In this document: piece by piece, positions 1 through 5,032 of the stretch
How the letters are laid out: every line of letters starts with the position of its first letter
Position numbering within the stretch: position 1 is the first letter of the stretch
Source: Methylovirgula sp.
GTDB taxonomy: Bacteria > Pseudomonadota > Alphaproteobacteria > Rhizobiales > Beijerinckiaceae
Direction of reading: 5' to 3'
NCBI GenBank assembly: GCA_030040215.1
Contig: JASHUD010000012.1
Coordinates: forward strand, 1 to 5,032
Length of the DNA: 5,032 nt
Notes under the pieces: generated by a model
The model's database searches: none
Told to the model about the DNA's origin: nothing
What the model saw: the letters and a program-made list of their open reading frames with translations, nothing else
Program-made: the position numbers and the translations under genes

Positions 1-1131
1 GAAGACCGCGATCGAGCACAAAATGGAAAGCGGGATCGAGACCATGACGATAAGGGTCGAGCGCCACGAGCCGAGGAAGATCAGGATCATCAGCGCGGTC
101 AGTCCGGCGGCGATGGCGCCTTCGCGCAGCACGCCGGCAATGGCCTGTTGGACGAAGATCGATTGATCGAAGAGAAGGTCCATCTTCATGCCGGGCGGCG
201 CCGCTTTGCGCAGTTCCGGCATGGCGGCGCGCACCGCGTCGACCACGCTGATGGTCGAGGCGTCGCCGTTCTTGATGATCGTCAGCAACACGGAGCGGCG
301 GCCATTGGTGCGCACGATGTTTTGCTGCACGGCCCAGCCGTTGCGGACGTGCGCCACGTCGCCCAGCCGCACGGTGGTGCCGCCGATCTGGCGGACTGGC
401 ATATTGTTGAGCGCCTCGATCGTACGCGCCATGGCGTTGACGCTGACGATGAACTGAGTGTTGCCGATCTTCGCGTCGCCGGAAGGCAGCGTCAGGCTTT
501 CGGCATTGACGGCATTGACGATGTCGTTCGGGGTAAGCCCGTTGGCGCGCAGCGCGTCGGGGTCGAGATCGACCATGATCTGCCGGTATTTGCCGCCGTA
601 GGGCGTCGGCAGGGTGATGCCGTTGATGGGCGCCAGCTGCTGGCGCAGGCGATAGATGCCATAATCATAGAGCTGCTGTTCGTTCATCCGGTCGGAGCTG
701 AGACTGATTTGAAGAACCGGGACGCTTGAGGCATTGTACTGGACGATGACCGGCGGCTGGATGCCGGTCGGCATCAGAGCGCGAATCGAATTGGTCGCCG
801 AGACGATCTGCGCAATGGCGAGATCGACGTTCACGTTAGGTTGGAAATAGATCTTCTCGACCGACAGCCCGGAAAGGGTCTGGGATTCCATATCGCGAAT
901 ATTGTTGACGTTGGAGCTAATGGAATATTCGCTGTAGGTCGTGACCCGCGCTTCCATTTCGCTTGGGGTAAGGCCGGTATACTGCCAGATCACCGTCACC
1001 ACCGGGATGTCGATGACCGGGAAGATATCCTTTGGCGCAGAGATGATCGCGCTCACCCCGAGAAACAGGATCGCCAGCGCCATCACGAAGAACGTGTGCG
1101 GGTAGCGCAAGGCAAAGCGGACGATTCCCAT
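1..1131 (-). CDS. RND-family efflux transporter permease, N-terminal part (runs off left edge)
   Basis: The minus frame is open from the ATG at 1131 to base 1 with no stop: 377 codons of a protein that in this family is usually 1,000-1,100 residues. RND permeases are inner-membrane proton antiporters that export drugs, solvents or other compounds through an adaptor and an outer-membrane channel. Visible parts are a first membrane helix (about residues 13-31), then the family-typical stretch IFPVIDIPVVTV (36-47) and YTGLTPSEMEARVT (51-64). A large periplasmic porter domain follows (about 33-330), then the second membrane helix (about 337-355) and the start of a third (358-377). The sequence style fits the HAE1 (AcrB-like) group. 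The proton-relay aspartates of helix 4 lie outside the window, so substrate and activity cannot be judged. The start is firm: an in-frame TGA lies two codons upstream and GGAG (1139-1142) sits 7 bases before the ATG. No adaptor gene precedes it; one may follow off the left edge. Confidence 0.93.
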   Translation of the reverse strand, partial: MGIVRFALRYPHTFFVMALAILFLGVSAIISAPKDIFPVIDIPVVTVIWQYTGLTPSEMEARVTTYSEYSISSNVNNIRDMESQTLSGLSVEKIYFQPNVNVDLAIAQIVSATNSIRALMPTGIQPPVIVQYNASSVPVLQISLSSDRMNEQQLYDYGIYRLRQQLAPINGITLPTPYGGKYRQIMVDLDPDALRANGLTPNDIVNAVNAESLTLPSGDAKIGNTQFIVSVNAMARTIEALNNMPVRQIGGTTVRLGDVAHVRNGWAVQQNIVRTNGRRSVLLTIIKNGDASTISVVDAVRAAMPELRKAAPPGMKMDLLFDQSIFVQQAIAGVLREGAIAAGLTALMILIFLGSWRSTLIVMVSIPLSILCSIAVF

Positions 1132-1161
1132 ACCTCAGCTCCGGCTGATGGATGCTAGGGT

Positions 1162-1191
1162 GATATATGCTGCCGCATCGCGTGATGTCCC
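1162..1191 (-). promoter_or_regulatory. Candidate sigma70-type promoter for the RND gene
   Basis: Read on the minus strand, GGGACA (1186-1191, four of six matches to TTGACA) is followed after 18 bases by TATATC (1162-1167, four of six matches to TATAAT). Transcription would begin near 1155 and leave a leader of about 25 bases that includes the GGAG ribosome site. A small inverted repeat, CATC-N4-GATG (1176-1187), falls between the two boxes, where a repressor could act. This is pattern matching by eye, and chance matches are common. Confidence 0.3.
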
Positions 1192-1271
1192 GCAGGCGGG
1201 CAGGCGACATTGCCAGGGCGGCGCGGCCCGGGTTTGCCCAAGATCTAGCAACGCCGCGCTCGGCTTGCTTG

Positions 1272-1286
1272 TTCAGCCTTGCTGAA
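1272..1286. promoter_or_regulatory. Perfect 6-bp inverted repeat, possible operator
   Basis: TTCAGC at 1272-1277 and GCTGAA at 1281-1286 are exact reverse complements separated by three bases. It is the longest perfect dyad noticed in the gap between the pump gene and the regulator gene. It could be a binding site for a dimeric regulator or a small hairpin. AraC-family proteins more often bind direct repeats, so the neighbouring regulator is not the obvious ligand. Confidence 0.25.
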
Positions 1287-1307
1287 TCCGGGTCCGCTTT
1301 GCGGCGA

Positions 1308-1319
1308 CCGGAAGTCCGG
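1308..1319. promoter_or_regulatory. 5-bp inverted repeat CCGGA-AG-TCCGG
   Basis: CCGGA (1308-1312) and TCCGG (1315-1319) are exact reverse complements with a two-base spacer. It lies 22 bases to the right of the TTCAGC/GCTGAA dyad. In DNA this GC-rich such a short repeat may be chance. It is listed because it clusters with other dyads in the same gap. Confidence 0.15.
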
Positions 1320-1464
1320 CAACGCTTGGGAACGGGACAAGCCCCGGGCATCCCTTGGCGCTCACCTAGCTGTGAAGGTCATTGAAAGCGAAGGAGATTG
1401 GGGCCATATGCGCGCAATAAGCTAAGCAGCAAATGATTTGGGGAGGTATGCCTCAGGCACGTAA

Positions 1465-1469
1465 AAGGA
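1465..1469 (+). promoter_or_regulatory. Ribosome binding site of the AraC-family gene
   Basis: AAGGA lies seven bases before the ATG at 1477, a normal Shine-Dalgarno distance. An in-frame TAA at 1462-1464 excludes any start further upstream, so this site and this ATG together fix the N-terminus. Confidence 0.75.
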
Positions 1470-1476
1470 TTGCGCC

Positions 1477-2358
1477 ATGAACATCCCGGTTACGGGGTCG
1501 CCTCGAATCGATTTTTCGCCCTCCGATATCGTCAAGCGCCGCCCCGCCCGCTGGCTCGGCCTCGAAGCGGAAACCGTCGAGTTTACCGAACCGCAGACGT
1601 ATGAATATTCGTTCCGGGCTCCCTGCCACATGCTGATCGCACCGGAGTTGTCGCGCCGCGATGACGGCGAGACGGCGCTCGAGGGACTGCCCAAGTCAAA
1701 GCTGCGTGATCTCACCCGGAAATTAACCTTCGTGCCGGCCGGCAGCCAATTTCAAGGCTGGCAGAAGCCGAGCGTTTTAAGCAGGGTCAATTTTTTCTAC
1801 GTCGATCCGCGCGGCCCGTTGCTCGATCCCGAGCTACGCTTCGGCGAGACTGCATTCAAGCCGCGGCTGTTTTTCTTCGATGCCGATCTGTGGGGAACGG
1901 CGCTGAAGCTCAAAGCGCAGATCGACCGGCAAGACGCCAGCGCGGTCCTTTATGCGGAGGCGATCGGCGCGGTCCTCTGCCACGAGCTGATTCGCCTCAA
2001 CGGCGTCCCCATCGAGGTGCCTCGCCGTGGCGGCTTGGCGCTTTGGCAGCAGAAGCGCGTCGCCGACTTCATCGAGGCGCGGCTCGATTCGCGCATCTCG
2101 GTTGCCGACCTGGCCGGGCTCGTGCATTTGAGCCCGTATCATTTCGCGCGCGCCTTTCGGCAAAGTTTTGGGATTCCGCCGCATCGCTATCACATGAGCC
2201 GGCGCGTCGAGACCGCGAAGAATTTGCTGGGCGGCACGGCGACCCCGGTGACCGAGATCGCGCTGCGCCTCGGGTTCAGCGAAGCAAGTTCCCTAAGCGC
2301 CGGATTCCGCCGCTTGACGGGGGTGAGCCCGAGCACCTACCGGCGGATCGTGAGCTAA
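1477..2358 (+). CDS. AraC-family transcriptional regulator
   Basis: The 293-residue protein has an N-terminal sensor or dimerisation region (about 1-180) that matches no ligand-binding domain I can name. A short linker with RRGG (183-186) follows, then a full AraC/XylS DNA-binding domain (about 190-292). The first helix-turn-helix covers about 207-230, with ISVADLAGLVHLSPYHFARAF. The second covers about 256-280, with VTEIALRLGFSEASSLSAGFRR, and ends in the family-typical TGVSPSTYRR (281-290). Length is normal for the family and no frame damage is seen. Such proteins act in the cytoplasm, usually as activators that respond to a small molecule. The start at 1477 is forced by the in-frame stop at 1462-1464. 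The gene is divergent from the RND pump gene and convergent with the fds operon. The pump is therefore the likelier target, but the sequence does not prove it. The family call is secure; ligand and regulon are unknown. Confidence 0.93.
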   Translation: MNIPVTGSPRIDFSPSDIVKRRPARWLGLEAETVEFTEPQTYEYSFRAPCHMLIAPELSRRDDGETALEGLPKSKLRDLTRKLTFVPAGSQFQGWQKPSVLSRVNFFYVDPRGPLLDPELRFGETAFKPRLFFFDADLWGTALKLKAQIDRQDASAVLYAEAIGAVLCHELIRLNGVPIEVPRRGGLALWQQKRVADFIEARLDSRISVADLAGLVHLSPYHFARAFRQSFGIPPHRYHMSRRVETAKNLLGGTATPVTEIALRLGFSEASSLSAGFRRLTGVSPSTYRRIVS

Positions 2359-2370
2359 ATTTACGCACTT

Positions 2371-2405
2371 CGTTTGGCGCAACGCGCCTCAGCGCACGCG
2401 AAACG
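2371..2405 (-). terminator. Hairpin in the convergent gap, candidate terminator of the fds operon
   Basis: Read on the minus strand, CGTTT (2405-2401) pairs with AAACG (2375-2371), and CGC (2400-2398) pairs with GCG (2380-2378). Two G-T wobbles follow, then GCGC pairs with GCGC around a TGAG loop (2387-2390). Small bulges remain on one side (CC at 2376-2377 and one T). The two wobble pairs become A-C mismatches on the plus strand, so the structure is stronger in the fds transcript. It starts about 57 bases after the fdsD stop and, in the other direction, 12 bases after the araC stop. No U-run follows on either strand, so it is not a textbook intrinsic terminator. It may instead be a 3'-end stabilising structure, or work with Rho. 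Confidence 0.4.
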
Positions 2406-2461
2406 TAGGAAATCCGCTAACTAGCTTCCCGATTGTTCCGTCGCATGCCCACGAAGTATGA

Positions 2462-2710
2462 CTATTGTTGCTGCTGTGCGGCTTGCTGTTTTTGCGCGAG
2501 CATTTCGATCGCTTCTTTCGGGAAGGGATCGAGTCCTTCGCCGCCATGCTCTTTGAGATGGGCGAAGATTTGTGCCCGCATGCGCGGATCCCAGAACTTG
2601 GAAATATGCGCCGCGACCGCCGCGACGGCCGCCTCATGGCCCTGGCTTGCGAAGAATTTACCGATTTGATTCGCCATATAGACCAGTCTTTCTTGCGAGC
2701 TATGCGACAT
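2462..2710 (-). CDS. fdsD: NAD-dependent formate dehydrogenase delta subunit
   Basis: This 82-residue protein carries the FdsD signature: MANQIGKFF at 12-20, then HISKFWDPRMRAQIFAHL at about 35-52 and GLDPFPKEAIEML at 59-71. FdsD is a small accessory subunit of the cytoplasmic molybdenum formate dehydrogenase (FdsABG). It is required for full assembly or activity in the systems studied, and it has no redox centre of its own. The chosen start (ATG at 2710) has GGAAG (2720-2724) nine bases upstream and overlaps the 3' end of fdhD by 11 bases. An ATG at 2677 (residue 12) is an alternative, but would lose the segment before MANQI that family members usually have. The C-terminus is a glutamine-rich tail (73-82, QKQQAAQQQQ), probably disordered. 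It is the last gene of the operon. Its position directly after fdhD supports the call. Confidence 0.9.
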   Translation of the reverse strand: MSHSSQERLVYMANQIGKFFASQGHEAAVAAVAAHISKFWDPRMRAQIFAHLKEHGGEGLDPFPKEAIEMLAQKQQAAQQQQ

Positions 2711-3533
2711 CTCGGGAGACTTCCGTAATCACGCGTTCCGGATGGGTGAAAATCTCGAAGTCCTGCCGCCGCACGACCGCGATAAGAGTTACGCCGCTCG
2801 CTTCGGCAACGCGTATCGCCGCTGCCGTCGGGGCCGAGACCGCCACGAGGACCGGCGCATCGAGCCGCGCCGCTTTCTGGATCAACTCGATGGAAACTCG
2901 GCTCGTGGTCAGAATAAGACCATCGGCCGCGGTCCGGCCGTTGCGCACCAGCGCGCCAATGAGCTTGTCGAGCGCATTATGGCGGCCGACGTCCTCGCGC
3001 ACCGCGACGAGCCCCTCGGTCTCGGTGAAGAAGCCGGCCGCATGCACGGCGTGCGTTTCCTCGTTGAGCTTCTGCCCCGGTTCGAGCGCCGCCATCGCAG
3101 TAATGATTGTCTGCGGCGTAAACCGCGCTTGTGCCGCGGCGACCGCGGGCGTCGGCCGCATGGCGGCCTCGAGGCTTTCAATCCCGCAAAGACCGCAGCC
3201 GGTCGGCCCGGCCATGCTGCGGCGTCGCTGCGCATAGATCTTGGCGCGCTCATCCTTCAGCCAGACGCGGATCTCGATGCCGAGCGGCAGGGTTACGATC
3301 TCGAGGCTCTCGATCTCATCGCGGCCGTCGATCAGTCCTTCCGTCAGGGCAAAGCCGACCGCGAAGTCCTCGAGATCGGCCGGCGTCGCCATCATCACGG
3401 CATGCGTCGAGCCGTTGAAGGTTAGGGCGACGGCTTGTTCGTCCGGCACGCGCCGCGTGGTGGCAAAAAAGACGCCGCCGCGTCGAGCGCGGCAAGGAAC
3501 GCTCACCGCGGGGCTCGGCATATCTTCATTCAT
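2700..3533 (-). CDS. fdhD: Formate dehydrogenase accessory sulfurtransferase FdhD/FdsC
   Basis: FdhD proteins relay sulfur from a cysteine desulfurase to the bis-MGD molybdenum cofactor and bind that cofactor before it is inserted into formate dehydrogenase; in fds operons the gene is called fdsC. The 277-residue product is full length for the family. Visible features are the N-terminal strand with ALTFNG (36-41), MATPADLEDFAVGFALTEGLI (48-68), the catalytic-loop CXXC in TGCGLCG (Cys113 and Cys116), and HAVHAAGFF (161-169). Also present are EDVGRHNALDKLIG (180-193) and TTSRVSIELIQKAA (209-222). The start at 3533 forms an ATGA overlap with the fdsA stop and has no clear Shine-Dalgarno, so it probably relies on ribosomes finishing fdsA. 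The frame is open upstream to 3653, but that stretch lies inside fdsA and is arginine-rich shadow sequence. A later ATG at 3521 is possible. The 3' end overlaps fdsD. Confidence 0.95.
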   Translation of the reverse strand: MNEDMPSPAVSVPCRARRGGVFFATTRRVPDEQAVALTFNGSTHAVMMATPADLEDFAVGFALTEGLIDGRDEIESLEIVTLPLGIEIRVWLKDERAKIYAQRRRSMAGPTGCGLCGIESLEAAMRPTPAVAAAQARFTPQTIITAMAALEPGQKLNEETHAVHAAGFFTETEGLVAVREDVGRHNALDKLIGALVRNGRTAADGLILTTSRVSIELIQKAARLDAPVLVAVSAPTAAAIRVAEASGVTLIAVVRRQDFEIFTHPERVITEVSRDVA

Positions 3534-5032
3534 TCCGCGGCGTCGATGGCGATGCGGCTGTTGTGCTCGGACATTTCGCGATATTGCTCCTGCCACTCGC
3601 TCGGGCCGTTCGACGTCGAGACCTGCACCGCAGTGACTTTGTATTCCGGGCAATTCGTCGCCCAGTCCGAGAAGTCGGTGGTTACGACATTGGCCTGCGT
3701 CATCGGATGATGGAAGGTCGTATAGACGACGCCGGGCGTCATCCGCTCGCTGATCTTGGCGCGCAAGGTCGTCTCGCCGGAACGGCTCCGGATCTTGACC
3801 CAGTCGCGATCGCGAATACCGCGCTGCTCGGCGTCATGCGGATGGATTTCGAGGACGTCTCCTTCGTGCCATTCCACGTTGGCGGTCCGCCGCGTCTGCG
3901 CGCCGACGTTGTATTGGGACAATATGCGGCCGGTCGTCAGCAGAAGCGGGAAGCGGGGTCCCGTCCGCTCGTCGGTCGGCAGATATTCGGTGACGACGAA
4001 CTTGCCCTTGCCGCGGACGAAAGTGCCGATATGCATGGTCGGCGTTCCTTCCGGCGCCTTGTCGTTGCACGGCCATTGGACCGAACCGAGCTTGTCAAGC
4101 AGCTCGAAGGAAATATTGCCGAAGGTCGGCGTCACTTTGGCAATCTCGTCAAGGATGTGGCCGGCGCTCGTATAAGGCATCTTGTAGCCCAGCGCCTCGG
4201 ACAGCATCATCGTGATCTGCCAATCCTCGTACCCGTTCTTCGGCGCCATCACCTTGCGCACGCGCTGAACGCGCCGCTCGGCATTGGTGAACGTGCCGTC
4301 CTTTTCGAGGAAGGTCGAGCCGGGCAAGAAAACATGCGCATATTTTGCCGTTTCGTTCAGGAAGAGGTCCTGAACGACGACACATTCCATCGCGTCCAAG
4401 CCGGCCGCCATGTGCTTGGTGTCGGGATCGGACTGCAGAATGTCCTCGCCCTGGATGTAGATCCCCTTGAATGTGCCGTCGATCGCCGCGTCGATCATGT
4501 TGGGAATACGCAGACCCGGCTCTTTATCGAGCTTTACGCCCCAGATCGATTCGAAGATGGCGCGCACGGCGTCGTTCGAAACATGCCGATAGCCGGAGAA
4601 CTCATGCGGGAACGAGCCCATGTCGCAAGAGCCCTGCACATTGTTCTGTCCGCGCATCGGATTGACGCCCACGCCGGGCCGGCCGATGTTGCCGGTCGCC
4701 ATGGCGAGGTTGGCGATGGCCATGACGGCCGTCGAGCCCTGGCTATGCTCCGTCACGCCGAGACCGTAATAGACCGCGCCGTTGCCGCCAGTCGCATAAA
4801 GCCGCGCGGCCGCGCGGATCGTCTCGGCCGGAACGCCGGTGATCTTCTCGACGGCTTCGGGGCTGTTGCGGGGCTCGGAAACGAAACGCGCCCAAGTGGC
4901 GAATTCCGTCGCGTCGCAACGCTCGCGCACGAAATCCTCATCGACAAGGCCTTCGGTCACGACCACATGCGCGAGGGCGTCGAGAAGCGCAACGTTCGTT
5001 CCGGGCCTGATCGCCAGATGATAATCCGCTTG
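3530..5032 (-). CDS. fdsA: NAD-dependent formate dehydrogenase alpha (molybdenum catalytic) subunit, C-terminal 500 residues
   Basis: FdsA oxidises formate to CO2 at a bis-MGD molybdenum centre and passes electrons through iron-sulfur clusters to FdsB/FdsG and NAD+, in the cytoplasm. The frame is open to the right edge (it begins QADYHLAIRPG), so the gene continues beyond the window. The GTG at 4966 is internal, not a start. The visible part includes YYGLGVTEHSQGS (88-100) and NPMRGQNNVQGSCDMG (124-139). The Arg at visible residue 127 (4652-4654) aligns with the catalytic Arg333 of E. coli FdhF. GEDILQSDPDT (195-205) follows, and the C-terminal molybdopterin-dinucleotide-binding domain runs from about 358 to 471, including TTFHHP (438-443) and CPEYKVTAVQV. 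FdsA proteins are about 950 residues, so roughly the N-terminal half is missing, with the 2Fe-2S/4Fe-4S region and the molybdenum-ligating Cys/His pair. The stop overlaps the fdhD start. The downstream fdhD and fdsD favour the fds type over a membrane-bound or FdhF type enzyme. Confidence 0.95.
   Translation of the reverse strand, partial: QADYHLAIRPGTNVALLDALAHVVVTEGLVDEDFVRERCDATEFATWARFVSEPRNSPEAVEKITGVPAETIRAAARLYATGGNGAVYYGLGVTEHSQGSTAVMAIANLAMATGNIGRPGVGVNPMRGQNNVQGSCDMGSFPHEFSGYRHVSNDAVRAIFESIWGVKLDKEPGLRIPNMIDAAIDGTFKGIYIQGEDILQSDPDTKHMAAGLDAMECVVVQDLFLNETAKYAHVFLPGSTFLEKDGTFTNAERRVQRVRKVMAPKNGYEDWQITMMLSEALGYKMPYTSAGHILDEIAKVTPTFGNISFELLDKLGSVQWPCNDKAPEGTPTMHIGTFVRGKGKFVVTEYLPTDERTGPRFPLLLTTGRILSQYNVGAQTRRTANVEWHEGDVLEIHPHDAEQRGIRDRDWVKIRSRSGETTLRAKISERMTPGVVYTTFHHPMTQANVVTTDFSDWATNCPEYKVTAVQVSTSNGPSEWQEQYREMSEHNSRIAIDAAE

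Larger units (their letters stand above)
1132..1476. other. Divergent intergenic region between the RND pump gene and the AraC regulator gene
   Basis: These 345 bases contain no convincing gene. Open frames here are short or arginine-rich and resemble no family. The stretch must hold the promoters of both flanking, divergently transcribed genes. It has several short inverted repeats: CATC/GATG at 1176-1187, TTCAGC/GCTGAA at 1272-1286, CCGGA/TCCGG at 1308-1319, and TCAC/GTGA at 1362-1375. It also has an AAGGAG motif at 1391-1396 and two tiny reading frames (1408-1425 and 1433-1480) before the regulator. The gap is longer than two simple promoters need, which leaves room for operators or a structured leader. 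Confidence 0.8.

Noticed and set aside
148..729. 193-codon open frame on the plus strand
   Set aside because: It lies wholly opposite the RND permease gene. Its translation is rich in Asp, His and Arg with no family pattern, typical of an antisense shadow in GC-rich DNA.
917..1351. 144-codon minus-strand frame across the pump start and the intergenic gap
   Set aside because: It is out of frame with the clear RND N-terminus that covers the same bases, and its product shows no recognisable domain.
1167..1385. 72-codon plus-strand frame in the intergenic gap
   Set aside because: The product is rich in Arg, Ala and Ser, has no clear ribosome site and resembles no family; most likely chance.
1382..1410. 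TTGAAA (1382-1387) with CATATG (1405-1410) as the regulator promoter
   Set aside because: Spacing is 17 bases, but the -10 match is only three of six, so it cannot be told from chance.
1890..2408. 172-codon plus-strand frame overlapping the AraC-family gene
   Set aside because: It is a shifted frame within the DNA-binding domain coding region, arginine-rich and without motifs.
2416..2425. GCTA-AC-TAGC inverted repeat as a second terminator
   Set aside because: A four-base stem with a two-base loop is too small to fold stably, and no U-run follows.
2572..3425. Long plus-strand frames of 221 and 227 codons opposite fdhD
   Set aside because: They are antisense to a gene with conserved catalytic motifs, and their products look like mirrored GC-rich codon usage.
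3534..3653. N-terminal extension of FdhD starting at 3653
   Set aside because: The extra 40 residues overlap the fdsA C-terminus, are arginine/histidine-rich and unlike FdhD; the ATGA overlap at 3533 is the natural start.
4964..4966. GTG at 4966 as the start of the formate dehydrogenase gene (478 residues)
   Set aside because: The same frame stays open for 22 more codons to the window edge and encodes family-typical sequence (ADYHLAIRPGTNV), so the gene is simply cut by the edge.

Overview
The window is GC-rich by eye and densely coding, and it looks like a chromosomal segment of an alphaproteobacterium. The best guess is the Hyphomicrobiales (Bradyrhizobium, Beijerinckiaceae or Methylocystaceae type). 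This rests on the protein style and on the fds-type gene order, not on any search. It holds five protein genes, two of them cut by the window edges. No RNA gene, insertion sequence, CRISPR array or prophage signal was seen.

Layout. Positions 1-1131 (minus strand) encode the first 377 residues of an RND-family efflux pump; the rest lies off the left edge. A 345-base non-coding gap (1132-1476) follows and separates it from a divergently transcribed AraC-family regulator (1477-2358, plus strand). A short convergent gap (2359-2461) contains a strong hairpin. From 2462 to the right edge the minus strand carries the 3' part of a formate dehydrogenase operon. In transcription order this is the catalytic alpha subunit fdsA (C-terminal 500 residues, 5032-3530), the sulfurtransferase/cofactor chaperone fdhD (also called fdsC, 3533-2700), and the small delta subunit fdsD (2710-2462). 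This matches the known fdsGBACD order; fdsG and fdsB would be expected beyond the right edge.

How the genes work together. The fds products form a soluble, cytoplasmic, NAD-dependent molybdenum formate dehydrogenase that oxidises formate to CO2 and supplies NADH, as in methylotrophs and autotrophs. FdhD/FdsC prepares the bis-MGD cofactor and FdsD is needed for a working complex. The genes are packed with a 4-base stop/start overlap (fdsA/fdhD) and an 11-base overlap (fdhD/fdsD), so they are almost certainly co-transcribed and translationally coupled. The AraC regulator faces away from the RND pump gene across a gap with several inverted repeats. Control of the pump by this regulator is reasonable but unproven.

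Nothing here amounts to a clearly new biological system. The items most worth checking are the divergent regulatory gap, short upstream reading frames before the regulator, and a hairpin that folds better in the fds transcript than in the opposite strand.
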